64,000 nucleotides of DNA from Marivita sp051251565 (lineage in GTDB: Bacteria; Pseudomonadota; Alphaproteobacteria; Rhodobacterales; Rhodobacteraceae): the NCBI RefSeq assembly GCF_051251565.1, contig NZ_JBPOFB010000003.1:186001-250000 (forward strand). The letters run 5' to 3'. Below are positions 8,022-15,769 of the stretch, in pieces. The position numbers were made by a program, and so were the translations under genes. Numbering within the stretch: the stretch's first letter is position 1; each line of letters opens with the position of its first letter. The notes beneath the pieces are model-generated. The model did not search any database. It worked only from the letters and a program-made list of their open reading frames with translations, and was not told the DNA's origin.

Positions 8022-10076
8022 TTAGTCCGCGCCGCGCAGAACGTCCAGAAACGTCTCGGCAAAGCGGTCTGCACGGCGATCCCCGATGATGCGGGCAATC
8101 CCGGATTCATCACGCGGTTTGCTTTGTGCCAGCTTGGCCAATTGCCCTGCCTCGCAGGACATCGGCTTGAGCGTGCCGCATTCCCCGCGCACCAGCTGTG
8201 ACTGGGCGACCAGCAGCGCGTCATACACGCTGCCCGCGCCGCTGGTGGCCAGCTTGCGACGCGCGGGGTGGGTGTCGGGCACATCCCCCGCAATCACGGC
8301 AAGGAACGCCCGCCCGTAGCGTTCAAGCTTCTTGGCGCCCACACCATTGATCCGGGCCATATCGTCCAGCGTTTTGGGACGGGTTTCGGCCATTTCGATC
8401 AGCGTCTTGTCGGGGAAGATCACATAGGCCGGAACAGATTGTTCCTCGGCCAATGCGCGGCGCTTGGCCTTGAGCGCAGACAGAAGCGGCGCGTCTTCAT
8501 CGCTGACCAGCGTGTGTACCTTGGGGCGGCGTTCGGTTGCGGCCTCAAGGCTGTCGCGGCGCAGGTTGATCGACGCCTCACCCCGCAGAATAGGGCGGGC
8601 CGCTTCTGTCATGACCAGTGCGCCATGGCGCTCAGAATCCGGGCGCATCAGATCATGCCCCATCATCTGCCGGAACACCGCCTGCCATTCACCGCGTTTA
8701 AGTTCGGTGCCAATGCCAAAGGTGGGCAGATTGTCATGGCTGCGTTGCAGCACCTTGTCGGTTTTGGTGCCCAGCAGAATGTCGATCAGATGCCCGGAGC
8801 CAAAGCTTTCGCCGGTGCGCAGTGCCGCAGACAGTGCCTTGCGCACCGCTTCGGTTCCGTCGAACACCTCGGCGGGTTTGTCGCACAGATCGCAATTACC
8901 ACAGGTCACATCGCTTTCGCCGAAATAGCCCAGCAGCGTCTTGCGCCGACAATCCTGCGCCTCGGCCAGACCAAGAAGCGCGTTCAGGCGACCGTGATCG
9001 GCATGCCGGCGCTCGGGCGGGGCGTTGCCTTCGTCGATCTGGGACCGGCGCAGGCGGATATCATCCGATCCGTACAGCGTCAGGGTTTCGGCTGGTGCGC
9101 CATCGCGGCCACCGCGTCCGATTTCCTGATAATAGGCTTCGATGGATTTCGGCAGATCGGCATGGGCAACCCAACGGATATCGGGCTTGTCGACGCCCAT
9201 GCCAAAGGCCACGGTAGCCACAACGATCAGCCCGTCCTCGGTTGCAAAACGCGCCTCAACGCTGCGGCGCGCGTCCGGGTCCATACCGCCGTGGTAGAAA
9301 CACGCAGTGTGCCCCTCGGCATTGAGCGCTTGTGACAGTGTCTCGGTTTTGGCGCGGGTGCCGCAATACACGATGCCAGACTGGTCTTTGCGGGCGGCGG
9401 CGAATTGGAGGATCTGCTCGCGCGGTTTGTTTTTGGGGGCAAACATCAGGTGGATGTTGGGCCGGTCAAAGCCACGCAGGAACGCGCGCGGGGCCTGCCC
9501 GTCAAACAGGCGCGCGATGATTTCTTCCTGCGTTTCGGCGTCCGCCGTTGCGGTAAACGCAGCCAGGGGCACATCCAGCGCGCGGCGCAGTTCACCGATG
9601 CGCAGGTAATCAGGGCGGAAATCATGGCCCCACTGGCTGACGCAATGGGCCTCGTCCACAGCGATCAGCGACACGTTTGCCTGCCCGAGCATCCGCTGCG
9701 TGGCGGTCGAGGCAAGGCGTTCAGGCGCGAGGTAAAGCAGTTTCAGCGCACCGGAATGAAGCATGTCCCAGACGGCATCGTTTTCTTCGTCCGTGTTGGC
9801 CGAGGTCAGGGCACCCGCGTTCACCCCCGCTTCGCGCAGGCCGCGCACCTGATCGCGCATCAGCGCAATGAGCGGAGAAATCACCACGGTGACGCCGTGC
9901 CGGACCAACGCGGGCAACTGGAAACAAAGCGATTTACCACCGCCGGTGGGCATGATCGCCAGCACGTTTTCGCCTTGCGTCACAGCCTCCACGATCTCGG
10001 ACTGGCCGGGACGGAAGCTGTCGAATCCAAAGACATCCCGCAGAATTGTATCTGCGTCCGTCATATCGCGGGGCAT
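8022..10076 (-). CDS. recQ: ATP-dependent DNA helicase RecQ
   Basis: A 684-residue 3'-5' helicase for recombination and repair. It has the Walker A block in MPTGGGKSLCFQLPAL, the DEAH box in VDEAHCVSQWGHDF, helicase motif VI QEIGRGGRDG, the RecQ zinc-binding cysteines (CRRK...CGNCDLCD), a winged-helix region and a C-terminal HRDC domain around residues 510-590. A further C-terminal tail (about 600-684) looks like a second HTH-type extension. The start is ambiguous between ATG 10076 and ATG 10064; neither has a strong ribosome-binding site. It is the downstream neighbour of the yggT gene on the same strand. Confidence 0.95.
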   Translation of the reverse strand: MPRDMTDADTILRDVFGFDSFRPGQSEIVEAVTQGENVLAIMPTGGGKSLCFQLPALVRHGVTVVISPLIALMRDQVRGLREAGVNAGALTSANTDEENDAVWDMLHSGALKLLYLAPERLASTATQRMLGQANVSLIAVDEAHCVSQWGHDFRPDYLRIGELRRALDVPLAAFTATADAETQEEIIARLFDGQAPRAFLRGFDRPNIHLMFAPKNKPREQILQFAAARKDQSGIVYCGTRAKTETLSQALNAEGHTACFYHGGMDPDARRSVEARFATEDGLIVVATVAFGMGVDKPDIRWVAHADLPKSIEAYYQEIGRGGRDGAPAETLTLYGSDDIRLRRSQIDEGNAPPERRHADHGRLNALLGLAEAQDCRRKTLLGYFGESDVTCGNCDLCDKPAEVFDGTEAVRKALSAALRTGESFGSGHLIDILLGTKTDKVLQRSHDNLPTFGIGTELKRGEWQAVFRQMMGHDLMRPDSERHGALVMTEAARPILRGEASINLRRDSLEAATERRPKVHTLVSDEDAPLLSALKAKRRALAEEQSVPAYVIFPDKTLIEMAETRPKTLDDMARINGVGAKKLERYGRAFLAVIAGDVPDTHPARRKLATSGAGSVYDALLVAQSQLVRGECGTLKPMSCEAGQLAKLAQSKPRDESGIARIIGDRRADRFAETFLDVLRGAD

Positions 10077-10158
10077 GTTGGGCCTGTCGGGTTTTTACTA
10101 TATCTGCTCTTAGCCTGACAGTCTCATACTAAGGATGCGTGAACAAGCCTTTGACGCG

Positions 10159-10452
10159 TCAGAAACTGTAGAACCAACCCGCGTTGTTCGAAAGCACGAT
10201 GCGCAGGATGTAGACGGCGATCAATGCGGCCAGCGGGGCAAGATCGACGCCGCCAATCTGTGGTATAAAGCGGCGCAGGCGGGAATAGAGCGGGTCAAGG
10301 ATGCGATTCAGAGTGTCCCATATCTGTGCGACGATGGGCTGGCGCAGGTTGAGAACCTGAAAATTGATCAGCCAACTCATGATGACATGGGCGATGATGA
10401 AGAACCACACCACGTCGAGAAGCAGCATGAGGATCTGGTAAAGAGATTGCAT
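10159..10452 (-). CDS. YggT family membrane protein
   Basis: A 97-residue integral membrane protein with two YggT-type hydrophobic segments: about 1-30 (LLLDVVWFFIIAHVIMSWLI) and about 70-90 (LAPLAALIAVYILRIVL). Between them is the conserved loop with ILDPLYSRLRRFIP. The family is linked to osmotic tolerance and cell-division regions, but its role is unsettled. The frame stays open 192 bases further upstream; I chose the ATG at 10452 because AAGGAAG precedes it and because the family is about this size. Confidence 0.88.
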   Translation of the reverse strand: MQSLYQILMLLLDVVWFFIIAHVIMSWLINFQVLNLRQPIVAQIWDTLNRILDPLYSRLRRFIPQIGGVDLAPLAALIAVYILRIVLSNNAGWFYSF

Positions 10453-10589
10453 CGAGCGGACTTCCTTTGCCTGTAACTCTCCAACAGGTAGGCGCAACGG
10501 GCGCGAAGAACAAGGCAGGGCGGGTTCCGCGAGGTCGTGATTGACGTGATCTGCATTCAGGTCAACTAAGCGGGGAACAGGAGGTTCAC

Positions 10590-11141
10590 ATGTATCCCTT
10601 TGCCCGCATGGCGCTTGGTCTTTGGAAGGCGCGCAGATCCCCACAGCTTGGTCCGTTTGGCACCTATGTGTCGCAGCATCGCTGCTGGCCGTGGGACATC
10701 GACATGTGGATGGAGCTGAACAACGGCCGAACGCTCACGCTTTATGATCTGGGGCGGATTCCGCTGGCACAGGTGAACGGGTTGATTGACCTGATCCGCC
10801 GTGAACGCTGGGGCCTGACCATGGCAGGGGTCGTTGTGCGCTATCGCCGTCGCATCCGCACGTTCGAGACCTTCGAGATGCGCAGCCGGTTGCTGTGCTG
10901 GGACGCGCGGTTTTTGTATATCGAACAGTCGATGTGGAAGGCGGATGGCGAATGCGCCAACCATGCGGTCTATCGGTCTGCGGTGACGGACACCTCTGGG
11001 ATCGTTCCGACAGAGCGGGTGATCACAGCGATGAATCTGGGTGACACCCCCTCGCCTGAGATGCCCGATTGGGTGGCACAGTGGCTTGCGGCCGAGGACA
11101 TGCGCCCCTGGCCACCCATGCAGGACACCGTGACCCCGTAA
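10590..11141 (+). CDS. Acyl-CoA thioesterase-like protein (hot-dog fold)
   Basis: A 183-residue protein. The central helix region (YVSQHRCWPWDIDMWMELNN through TLYDLGR) and the later VVVRYRRRIRTFETFEM strand match the 4HBT_2 thioesterase family of hot-dog enzymes that hydrolyse acyl-CoA esters. The family position of the catalytic Asp is occupied in WPWDIDMWMELNNGR. No signal peptide. It is divergent from yggT and upstream of the MFS gene by 54 bases, so it may share a transcript with it. The substrate cannot be predicted from the context. Confidence 0.8.
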   Translation: MYPFARMALGLWKARRSPQLGPFGTYVSQHRCWPWDIDMWMELNNGRTLTLYDLGRIPLAQVNGLIDLIRRERWGLTMAGVVVRYRRRIRTFETFEMRSRLLCWDARFLYIEQSMWKADGECANHAVYRSAVTDTSGIVPTERVITAMNLGDTPSPEMPDWVAQWLAAEDMRPWPPMQDTVTP

Positions 11142-11195
11142 CGCCGCTTGCCGCATGGGCGTTTCGGACCCATAACCTCCTCAGGGGGACATGGC

Positions 11196-12536
11196 ATGTC
11201 TGACGGCACCTTGCGCAAACGGATTTGGGGTTGGTTCTTTTTCGACTGGGCAAGCCAGCCGTATAACACGCTTTTGATCACCTTCATCTTTGCGCCCTAT
11301 GTCAAAGAACTCGTCGGTGACGGCTCTACAGCGCAGGCGGCGTGGGGGTTTGGGATTGGCACTGCGGGGATCGTGATTGCGCTTTTCGCGCCGGTCCTGG
11401 GCGCGCTGGCGGATACGGGTGGCAATCGGTTGCGCTGGATCTGGCTGTTTTCGGTCATGTATGTCGTTGGCGCGGGCGGGCTGTGGTTTGCCGCACCCGG
11501 CGATTTCAGTCTGGTTCTGATCCTGGCCTTCTTTGCCCTTGGCATGATCGGGATGGAGTTCGCCACGACGTTCACCAATTCCATGTTGCCCGATCTTGGA
11601 ACCCGAGACGAGATCGGGCGGATTTCCGGCAATGGCTGGGCGTTTGGCTATGTCGGCGGGTTGGTCACGCTGGTCATCATGCTGTTGTTTTTCGCCGACA
11701 GCGCAGAGACAGGCCGCACCTTTATCGGGTTGGAGCCTGCCTTTGGTCTGGACCCGGCGGCGCGCGAAGGCACACGGTTTGTAGGCCCTCTGACCGCGAT
11801 CTGGTTCGTTGTGTTCATGGTGCCGTTCTTTGTGTTCGTGCGCGAACCCAAGGCGCGAAAGGCGCCGAAAGGTGCGGTGCGGATGGCGTTGCAAGACCTC
11901 CGCACCACGCTGCGCCGCTTGCCGCGGGACAGGTCGCTGTTTGCCTATCTGGGATCGGCCATGTTCTACCGCGATGCGCTGAACGGGATGTATGCGTTTG
12001 GCGGCATCTATGCGGCGGGCGTGTTGGGCTGGGGCGTACAGGACGTGGGTATCTTTGGCATCCTTGCCATCATCACCGGGGCCATCGCAGCGTGGCTTGG
12101 CGGGATGGCCGATGCACGGTTCGGGCCAAAGCCGGTGATCGCACTGTGCATCGTTGTGCTGACGCTGGTCGCAATTTCAATCGTCGCAATTTCGCGGGAT
12201 GCGATCTTTGGTATCCCGTTGGCCGAGGGATCGTCCCTGCCCGATATCGCGTTCTACCTGATCGGCGCGGTGATCGGGGCGGCGGGCGGTGTGTTGCAAT
12301 CGGCCAGCCGAACGATGATGGTGCGGCAGGCCAATCCGGCGCGCATGACCGAGGCCTTCGGGCTGTATGCGCTTTCGGGCAAAGCGACCAGTTTCCTGGC
12401 ACCGTTGTTGATCGGGGTGACCACTTACCTCACCGGATCACAGCAATTGGGGGTCAGCCCGGTGATAGGGCTTTTCCTGATTGGCCTTGTGTTGTTAGTC
12501 TGGGTGAAACCAAACGGGCATCAGGCAGTGGTATGA
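11196..12536 (+). CDS. MFS transporter, UMF1/Atg22-like family
   Basis: A 446-residue polytopic membrane protein with about 12 predicted hydrophobic segments. The N-terminus WGWFFFDWASQPYNTLLITF is typical of the UMF1 (Atg22-like) branch of MFS transporters. The ATG at 11196 is chosen because AGGGGG lies 7 bases upstream and the family motif begins shortly after. The substrate is unknown; yeast Atg22 exports amino acids, but that may not transfer to bacteria. Its TGA overlaps the ATG of mepA in an ATGA junction. Confidence 0.88.
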   Translation: MSDGTLRKRIWGWFFFDWASQPYNTLLITFIFAPYVKELVGDGSTAQAAWGFGIGTAGIVIALFAPVLGALADTGGNRLRWIWLFSVMYVVGAGGLWFAAPGDFSLVLILAFFALGMIGMEFATTFTNSMLPDLGTRDEIGRISGNGWAFGYVGGLVTLVIMLLFFADSAETGRTFIGLEPAFGLDPAAREGTRFVGPLTAIWFVVFMVPFFVFVREPKARKAPKGAVRMALQDLRTTLRRLPRDRSLFAYLGSAMFYRDALNGMYAFGGIYAAGVLGWGVQDVGIFGILAIITGAIAAWLGGMADARFGPKPVIALCIVVLTLVAISIVAISRDAIFGIPLAEGSSLPDIAFYLIGAVIGAAGGVLQSASRTMMVRQANPARMTEAFGLYALSGKATSFLAPLLIGVTTYLTGSQQLGVSPVIGLFLIGLVLLVWVKPNGHQAVV

Positions 12537-13453
12537 AACGGTTTTCCTTAGGTCTTGCGGTCGCGGTTTTCCTGAGCGCATGCGGCAGTGGCGACGCGCC
12601 GCGCAACAGTGACACGGCGGCGTCCAGCCCGCGCGTCACCGGCGTCATGAGCACACGCGACGCCAAGCAGCTTTTCGGTGGCATGGGCGCGGCGTCGCAA
12701 CAATCGCCTGCAGCCTTTGGCAGCTATGCCAAGGGCTGTGCCGCGGGACAGGTGCAATTGGCGGAAACCGGACCAACCTGGCAAGCAATGCGCCTGTCGC
12801 GGAACCGCAACTGGGGCCTGCCCATCACGGTGGATTTCCTGCAAGACCTGTCTCGCATCGCCGCCCGCGAACCCGGTTGGAGCGGGCTATATGTCGGGGA
12901 TATCAGCCAGCCGCGTGGCGGGCCGATGCTGACCGGGCATGCAAGCCACCAGATCGGGCTGGACGCTGATATCTGGATGCGCCCCGCAGACCGGCTGAAC
13001 CTGTCCCGAACCGAGCGCGAGAACATCTCTTCGATTTCGATGCGTCGGTCCAGCGGGGCGTTTATCAATGACCAGTGGACCAAATCGCACCACAACATCA
13101 TCAAGGCTGCCGCCAGCGATCCGCGTGTGTCGCGCATTTTTGTCTTTCCGGGGGCCAAAGTCGCCATGTGCAACGCCGAAACCGGAGACCGCAGTTACCT
13201 GCGCAAGATTCGGCCTTGGTACGGTCATCACCATCATTTCCATGTGCGACTGGCCTGCCCGCGTGGCATGACGGGCTGTGTCGATCAGGAAGCACCGCCG
13301 CGCGGTGACGGGTGCGACGATGCGCAAGCATGGGTGAACAACATTCTGAACCCGCCGCCCCCTGATCCCAACGCGCCGCCACCGCGACCACGCCGGGAAC
13401 TGACCCTGGGTGATCTTCCGGCGCAGTGCGCCACTGTGTTGTCGTCGAACTGA
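12533..13453 (+). CDS. mepA: Penicillin-insensitive murein endopeptidase
   Basis: A 306-residue lipoprotein-type LAS metallopeptidase that cuts D-Ala-mDAP cross-links in peptidoglycan. The N-terminus has a lipobox FLSAC with the acylated Cys at 17. Zinc and catalytic motifs are present in HASHQIGLDADIWM and in the HHHFHVRLACP segment near residue 245. Translation is coupled to the upstream MFS gene (ATGA overlap). The C-terminus has a proline-rich stretch. E. coli MepA is a soluble periplasmic enzyme, so the lipobox suggests membrane anchoring in this organism. Confidence 0.92.
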   Translation: MKRFSLGLAVAVFLSACGSGDAPRNSDTAASSPRVTGVMSTRDAKQLFGGMGAASQQSPAAFGSYAKGCAAGQVQLAETGPTWQAMRLSRNRNWGLPITVDFLQDLSRIAAREPGWSGLYVGDISQPRGGPMLTGHASHQIGLDADIWMRPADRLNLSRTERENISSISMRRSSGAFINDQWTKSHHNIIKAAASDPRVSRIFVFPGAKVAMCNAETGDRSYLRKIRPWYGHHHHFHVRLACPRGMTGCVDQEAPPRGDGCDDAQAWVNNILNPPPPDPNAPPPRPRRELTLGDLPAQCATVLSSN

Positions 13454-14288
13454 TCCAGGTTTGACACAAGACGCACCTCAAGCCCGGTTTTTGTCGTCCT
13501 ATCATTGGACCAAAGAGCGCGATGATTTCGGGGGATATTCCGGACTCACACTTGCGCCCGATGGGGGTGGGTTCGTGTTGCTGAGCGACCGAGCCCACCT
13601 GATCGAAGGCACGATCTTTCGCCATGGAGACCGGATCATCGGCGTGCGCAGTGCAGGCATTGCCCCTCTGGAGATCCCAGACACCCTGTTGGACCGGACT
13701 TTCCGGCGGGACACCGAAGGGCTGGCACAGGATACGCGCGGCGGGCTGTATATCTCTCTGGAAAGCAACAACCGGGTGATCCGCCGGGGGGCAGATGGCA
13801 CATGGTCGGTTCTGCCAGCCTATCCTGGCATTGATTCGCTGCCGAACAATCGTGGGCTGGAGGCGCTGGCGATTGGCCCGGATGACGCGGTCTATGCGAT
13901 CCCCGAGATGTCGGACGGGCTTTTACAGCCATTCCCGGTGTTCCGGTTTCGGAACGGCACTGGATGGGATCAGCCCATGTCGATCACCCGCAGCAAAGGG
14001 TATGTGCCTGTCGGAGCAGATGTGGGACCGGATGGTCATTTATATGTGCTCGAACGCGGCTTTGGCGGGTTCGGATTTTACAGCCGCGTCAGACGGTTTG
14101 ATCTGTCCAAAGACGACGCGACGGAGGGTCAGGTTCTTTTGACCAGCGCCGTGCGTCGGCATGACAACCTTGAAGGGTTGGCCGTATGGGCCACGACCGA
14201 TGGATCTTTGCGCCTGACCATGGTGTCTGACGACAATTTTAACGTCTTTCAGAAAACCGAAATCGTGGAATACGCGGTCGGCAATTAA
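13410..14288 (+). CDS. Esterase-like activity of phytase family protein
   Basis: A 292-residue ORF whose body (from about residue 28, FLSSYHWTKERDDFGGYSGL) has the beta-propeller repeats of the phytase-like esterase family, including GFVLLSDRAHL, RRDTEGLAQD and NRGLEALAIGPDD. The start is uncertain: GTG 13410 gives a 44-base overlap with mepA, and TTG 13461 is the next option. Neither start yields a signal peptide, although relatives are usually secreted, so the N-terminus may have been lost or altered. The activity on phosphate or carboxyl esters is unproven for this family. Confidence 0.75.
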   Translation: MIFRRSAPLCCRRTDPGLTQDAPQARFLSSYHWTKERDDFGGYSGLTLAPDGGGFVLLSDRAHLIEGTIFRHGDRIIGVRSAGIAPLEIPDTLLDRTFRRDTEGLAQDTRGGLYISLESNNRVIRRGADGTWSVLPAYPGIDSLPNNRGLEALAIGPDDAVYAIPEMSDGLLQPFPVFRFRNGTGWDQPMSITRSKGYVPVGADVGPDGHLYVLERGFGGFGFYSRVRRFDLSKDDATEGQVLLTSAVRRHDNLEGLAVWATTDGSLRLTMVSDDNFNVFQKTEIVEYAVGN

Positions 14289-14380
14289 CTTGTCATGCGG
14301 CAGACGGCGCGATAAGCGTCGCGCCATTCCCGACGATTGGGAATCAAGTCCCCGCAACCTTGGCAAAACGGGAGTCATTC

Positions 14381-15010
14381 ATGACCCGCGCACATATTCC
14401 TGGCATCATTGCGATGGCCCTCATCGTGTTAGCCTCCAACATCCTTGTTCAATTCCTGTTCGGAAACTGGCTGACCTGGGGGGCGTTCACCTATCCGCTC
14501 GCGTTCCTTGTCACCGACCTGATGAACCGTCTGTACGGCGCAAGTGCGGCACGGAAGGTCGTGTTCGCGGGCTTTGTCGTTGGCCTGTTCTGTTCACTGG
14601 TCGGCACGCAAATTCACGGTGAGTTTGGGCCGCTGGTCACCTTGCGCATCGCGTTGGCCTCTGGAATTGCCTTTCTCACTGCGCAGCTTTTGGACGTGGC
14701 GATCTTTGACAAGATGCGCAATGGCGCGTGGTGGCGCGCGCCCTTGATGTCCACATTGATCGGGGCATCTGTGGACACCGCGCTGTTCTTCAGCATCGCG
14801 TTTTCTGGCGCGTTGCGCTTTATCGAGCCCGCGAATGATGTGTCCTGGGCAGGCGAGATGCTGCCGCTTTTGGGGGCTGGTCCGGTTGCACCGCTTTGGG
14901 TGTCGTTGGCCGTGGCGGATTGGGGCGTTAAAATCGTCCTCGCCCTGATCGCATTGATACCTTTTCGACTCATCGTTCTGCGATTTCGGGAAAACCCGGC
15001 CGCGACATGA
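14381..15010 (+). CDS. Queuosine precursor transporter (VUT family, YhhQ-like)
   Basis: A 209-residue inner-membrane protein with about six hydrophobic segments. Family features include TYPLAFLVTDLMNRLYG near residue 40 and the C-terminal WGVKIVLALIALIPFRLI. E. coli YhhQ imports the 7-cyano-7-deazaguanine precursors used for the tRNA base queuosine. The frame extends to a TTG at 14360, but ATG 14381 has GGGAG 7 bases upstream and fits the family N-terminus. It is monocistronic here. Confidence 0.88.
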   Translation: MTRAHIPGIIAMALIVLASNILVQFLFGNWLTWGAFTYPLAFLVTDLMNRLYGASAARKVVFAGFVVGLFCSLVGTQIHGEFGPLVTLRIALASGIAFLTAQLLDVAIFDKMRNGAWWRAPLMSTLIGASVDTALFFSIAFSGALRFIEPANDVSWAGEMLPLLGAGPVAPLWVSLAVADWGVKIVLALIALIPFRLIVLRFRENPAAT

Positions 15011-15037
15011 GAAAACTGTTGCACCACGCGCAAAGGC

Positions 15038-15052
15038 TGTCAGTCTGACAGT
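15038..15052. repeat. Perfect 15-bp palindrome
   Basis: CTGTCAGTCTGACAG, two 7-base arms around a central T. It lies 27 bases after the transporter stop and 33 bases before the AAAGGAGGTGATCCA element. It could be a regulator operator for the downstream short transcript or a weak hairpin. No T-run follows, so it is not an intrinsic terminator. Confidence 0.4.
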
Positions 15053-15085
15053 GCGTTATTTCAACAGCTGAAAGGAGGTGATCCA

Positions 15086-15142
15086 GTGTCAAGAGAGGTA
15101 TTGGAGAGAGGTGTCGGAACAGTTCATGAGGAAAACATCTAG
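15086..15142 (+). CDS. 18-residue mini-ORF in the possible small RNA
   Basis: A GTG-initiated ORF reading (M)SREVLERGVGTVHEENI, ended by TAG at 15140-15142. Its ribosome-binding site (AAAGGAGGTGATCCA, GTG directly after) is the strongest in the window but with a short spacing. Downstream CACCTCC can mask the same element. The peptide is polar and charged, with no membrane segment and no run of a single amino acid that would suggest classical attenuation. Function unknown. Confidence 0.3.
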   Translation: MSREVLERGVGTVHEENI

Positions 15143-15212
15143 GGCAGTCCCTGGGTGATGAACCCATCGAATTGGTGTGGAACCTAACCGGACCCCACCT
15201 CCGTGAGTCTCG

Positions 15213-15240
15213 AAGGGTCGCCCATGTGGCGACCCTTTTT
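15213..15240 (+). terminator. Strong intrinsic terminator upstream of arfB
   Basis: Perfect stem AAGGGTCGCC / GGCGACCCTT with loop CATGT, running into TTTTT. It ends the transcript that contains the mini-ORF. There is no annotated long gene directly upstream of it, which is the main reason to think a small transcript exists here. Confidence 0.85.
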
Positions 15241-15271
15241 GTATGCAAGCTGCTGCGCTATGTGAATGATC

Positions 15272-15694
15272 ATGCTCAAGATATCCGACACCATCACCCT
15301 TGAGGATTGGGAACTGACCGAACAGTTCATCCGCGCGTCCGGCCCCGGTGGGCAGAACGTGAACAAGGTTTCCAGCGCTGTTGAGCTGCGGTTCGAGGCG
15401 GAGCGGTCGCCAAACCTGTCCGGTCCGGTCAAAGCCCGATTGCGGCGGATCGCCGGGCGGAAATGGACAAAGGACGGGGCCATCGTCGTTCAGGTGGACG
15501 AAACCCGATCACAGGCCCGCAACCGCGACATTGCCCGCGAGCGATTGAAACAGATGATTGTTCAGGCGCTGACCCCGCCCAAGCGCCGGGTGGCGACCAA
15601 GCCGACACTGGGTTCCAAAAAGCGGCGGCTGAAGGCCAAGAAGGTGCGCGGCGAGGTGAAATCGCTGCGCGGCAAGATAGAGCCCGAAACGTAA
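15272..15694 (+). CDS. arfB: Alternative ribosome-rescue peptidyl-tRNA hydrolase ArfB
   Basis: A 140-residue class I release-factor-like protein. The catalytic GGQ sits at residues 26-28 in SGPGGQNVNKV, as in E. coli ArfB (YaeJ). The C-terminus is a long Lys/Arg-rich tail (KKRRLKAKKVRGEVKSLRGK) that in the family enters the empty mRNA channel of stalled ribosomes. An in-frame ATG at 15266 would add two residues; MLKISDTITLEDW is closer to the family start. It is monocistronic and convergent with the TIGR02302 gene. Confidence 0.95.
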   Translation: MLKISDTITLEDWELTEQFIRASGPGGQNVNKVSSAVELRFEAERSPNLSGPVKARLRRIAGRKWTKDGAIVVQVDETRSQARNRDIARERLKQMIVQALTPPKRRVATKPTLGSKKRRLKAKKVRGEVKSLRGKIEPET

Positions 15695-15718
15695 TCCGGG
15701 CGATCCCGTGTGCAGCTG

Positions 15719-15744
15719 CGGATGATGCGACACCGCATCATCCG
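15719..15744. terminator. Bidirectional hairpin between arfB and the TIGR02302 gene
   Basis: A perfect 11-bp stem, CGGATGATGCG / CGCATCATCCG, with loop ACAC, sits midway between the two convergent genes. On the plus strand GTTTGTG follows; no strong T-run. It most likely terminates or stabilises both transcripts. Confidence 0.6.
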
Positions 15745-15769
15745 GTTTGTGTCATCGCAAACGCGCGCC

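Larger units (their letters stand above)
15066..15240 (+). ncRNA. Possible small structured transcript with mini-ORF
   Basis: A 250-base gap between the transporter and arfB carries signs of its own transcription unit: an extended Shine-Dalgarno element AAAGGAGGTGATCCA (15071-15085), which is the exact complement of 15 bases at the 16S rRNA 3' end; an 18-codon ORF; a structured middle; CACCTCC (15196-15202), which can pair with GGAGGTG (15074-15080); and a strong intrinsic terminator. The 5' end is a guess. It does not resemble tmRNA, 6S, SRP RNA or RNase P RNA. It may be a regulatory RNA, a leader-peptide RNA, or the remains of a small gene. Confidence 0.4.

Noticed and set aside
8268..9335. 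A 355-codon ORF antisense to recQ
   Set aside because: High-GC antisense shadow of a well-conserved helicase; composition is unlike a protein and there is no ribosome-binding site.
11342..13453. A 703-codon open frame running through the MFS gene into mepA
   Set aside because: Upstream of 12533 it is an alternative frame of the MFS gene with Arg/Gly/Cys-rich, non-protein-like composition. Only the mepA part, with its own lipoprotein signal, is real.
15066..15240. tmRNA, 6S RNA, SRP RNA or RNase P RNA at the arfB locus
   Set aside because: The tag-peptide, GGAA tetraloop and other conserved core signatures of these RNAs are absent; kept only as an unknown small transcript.
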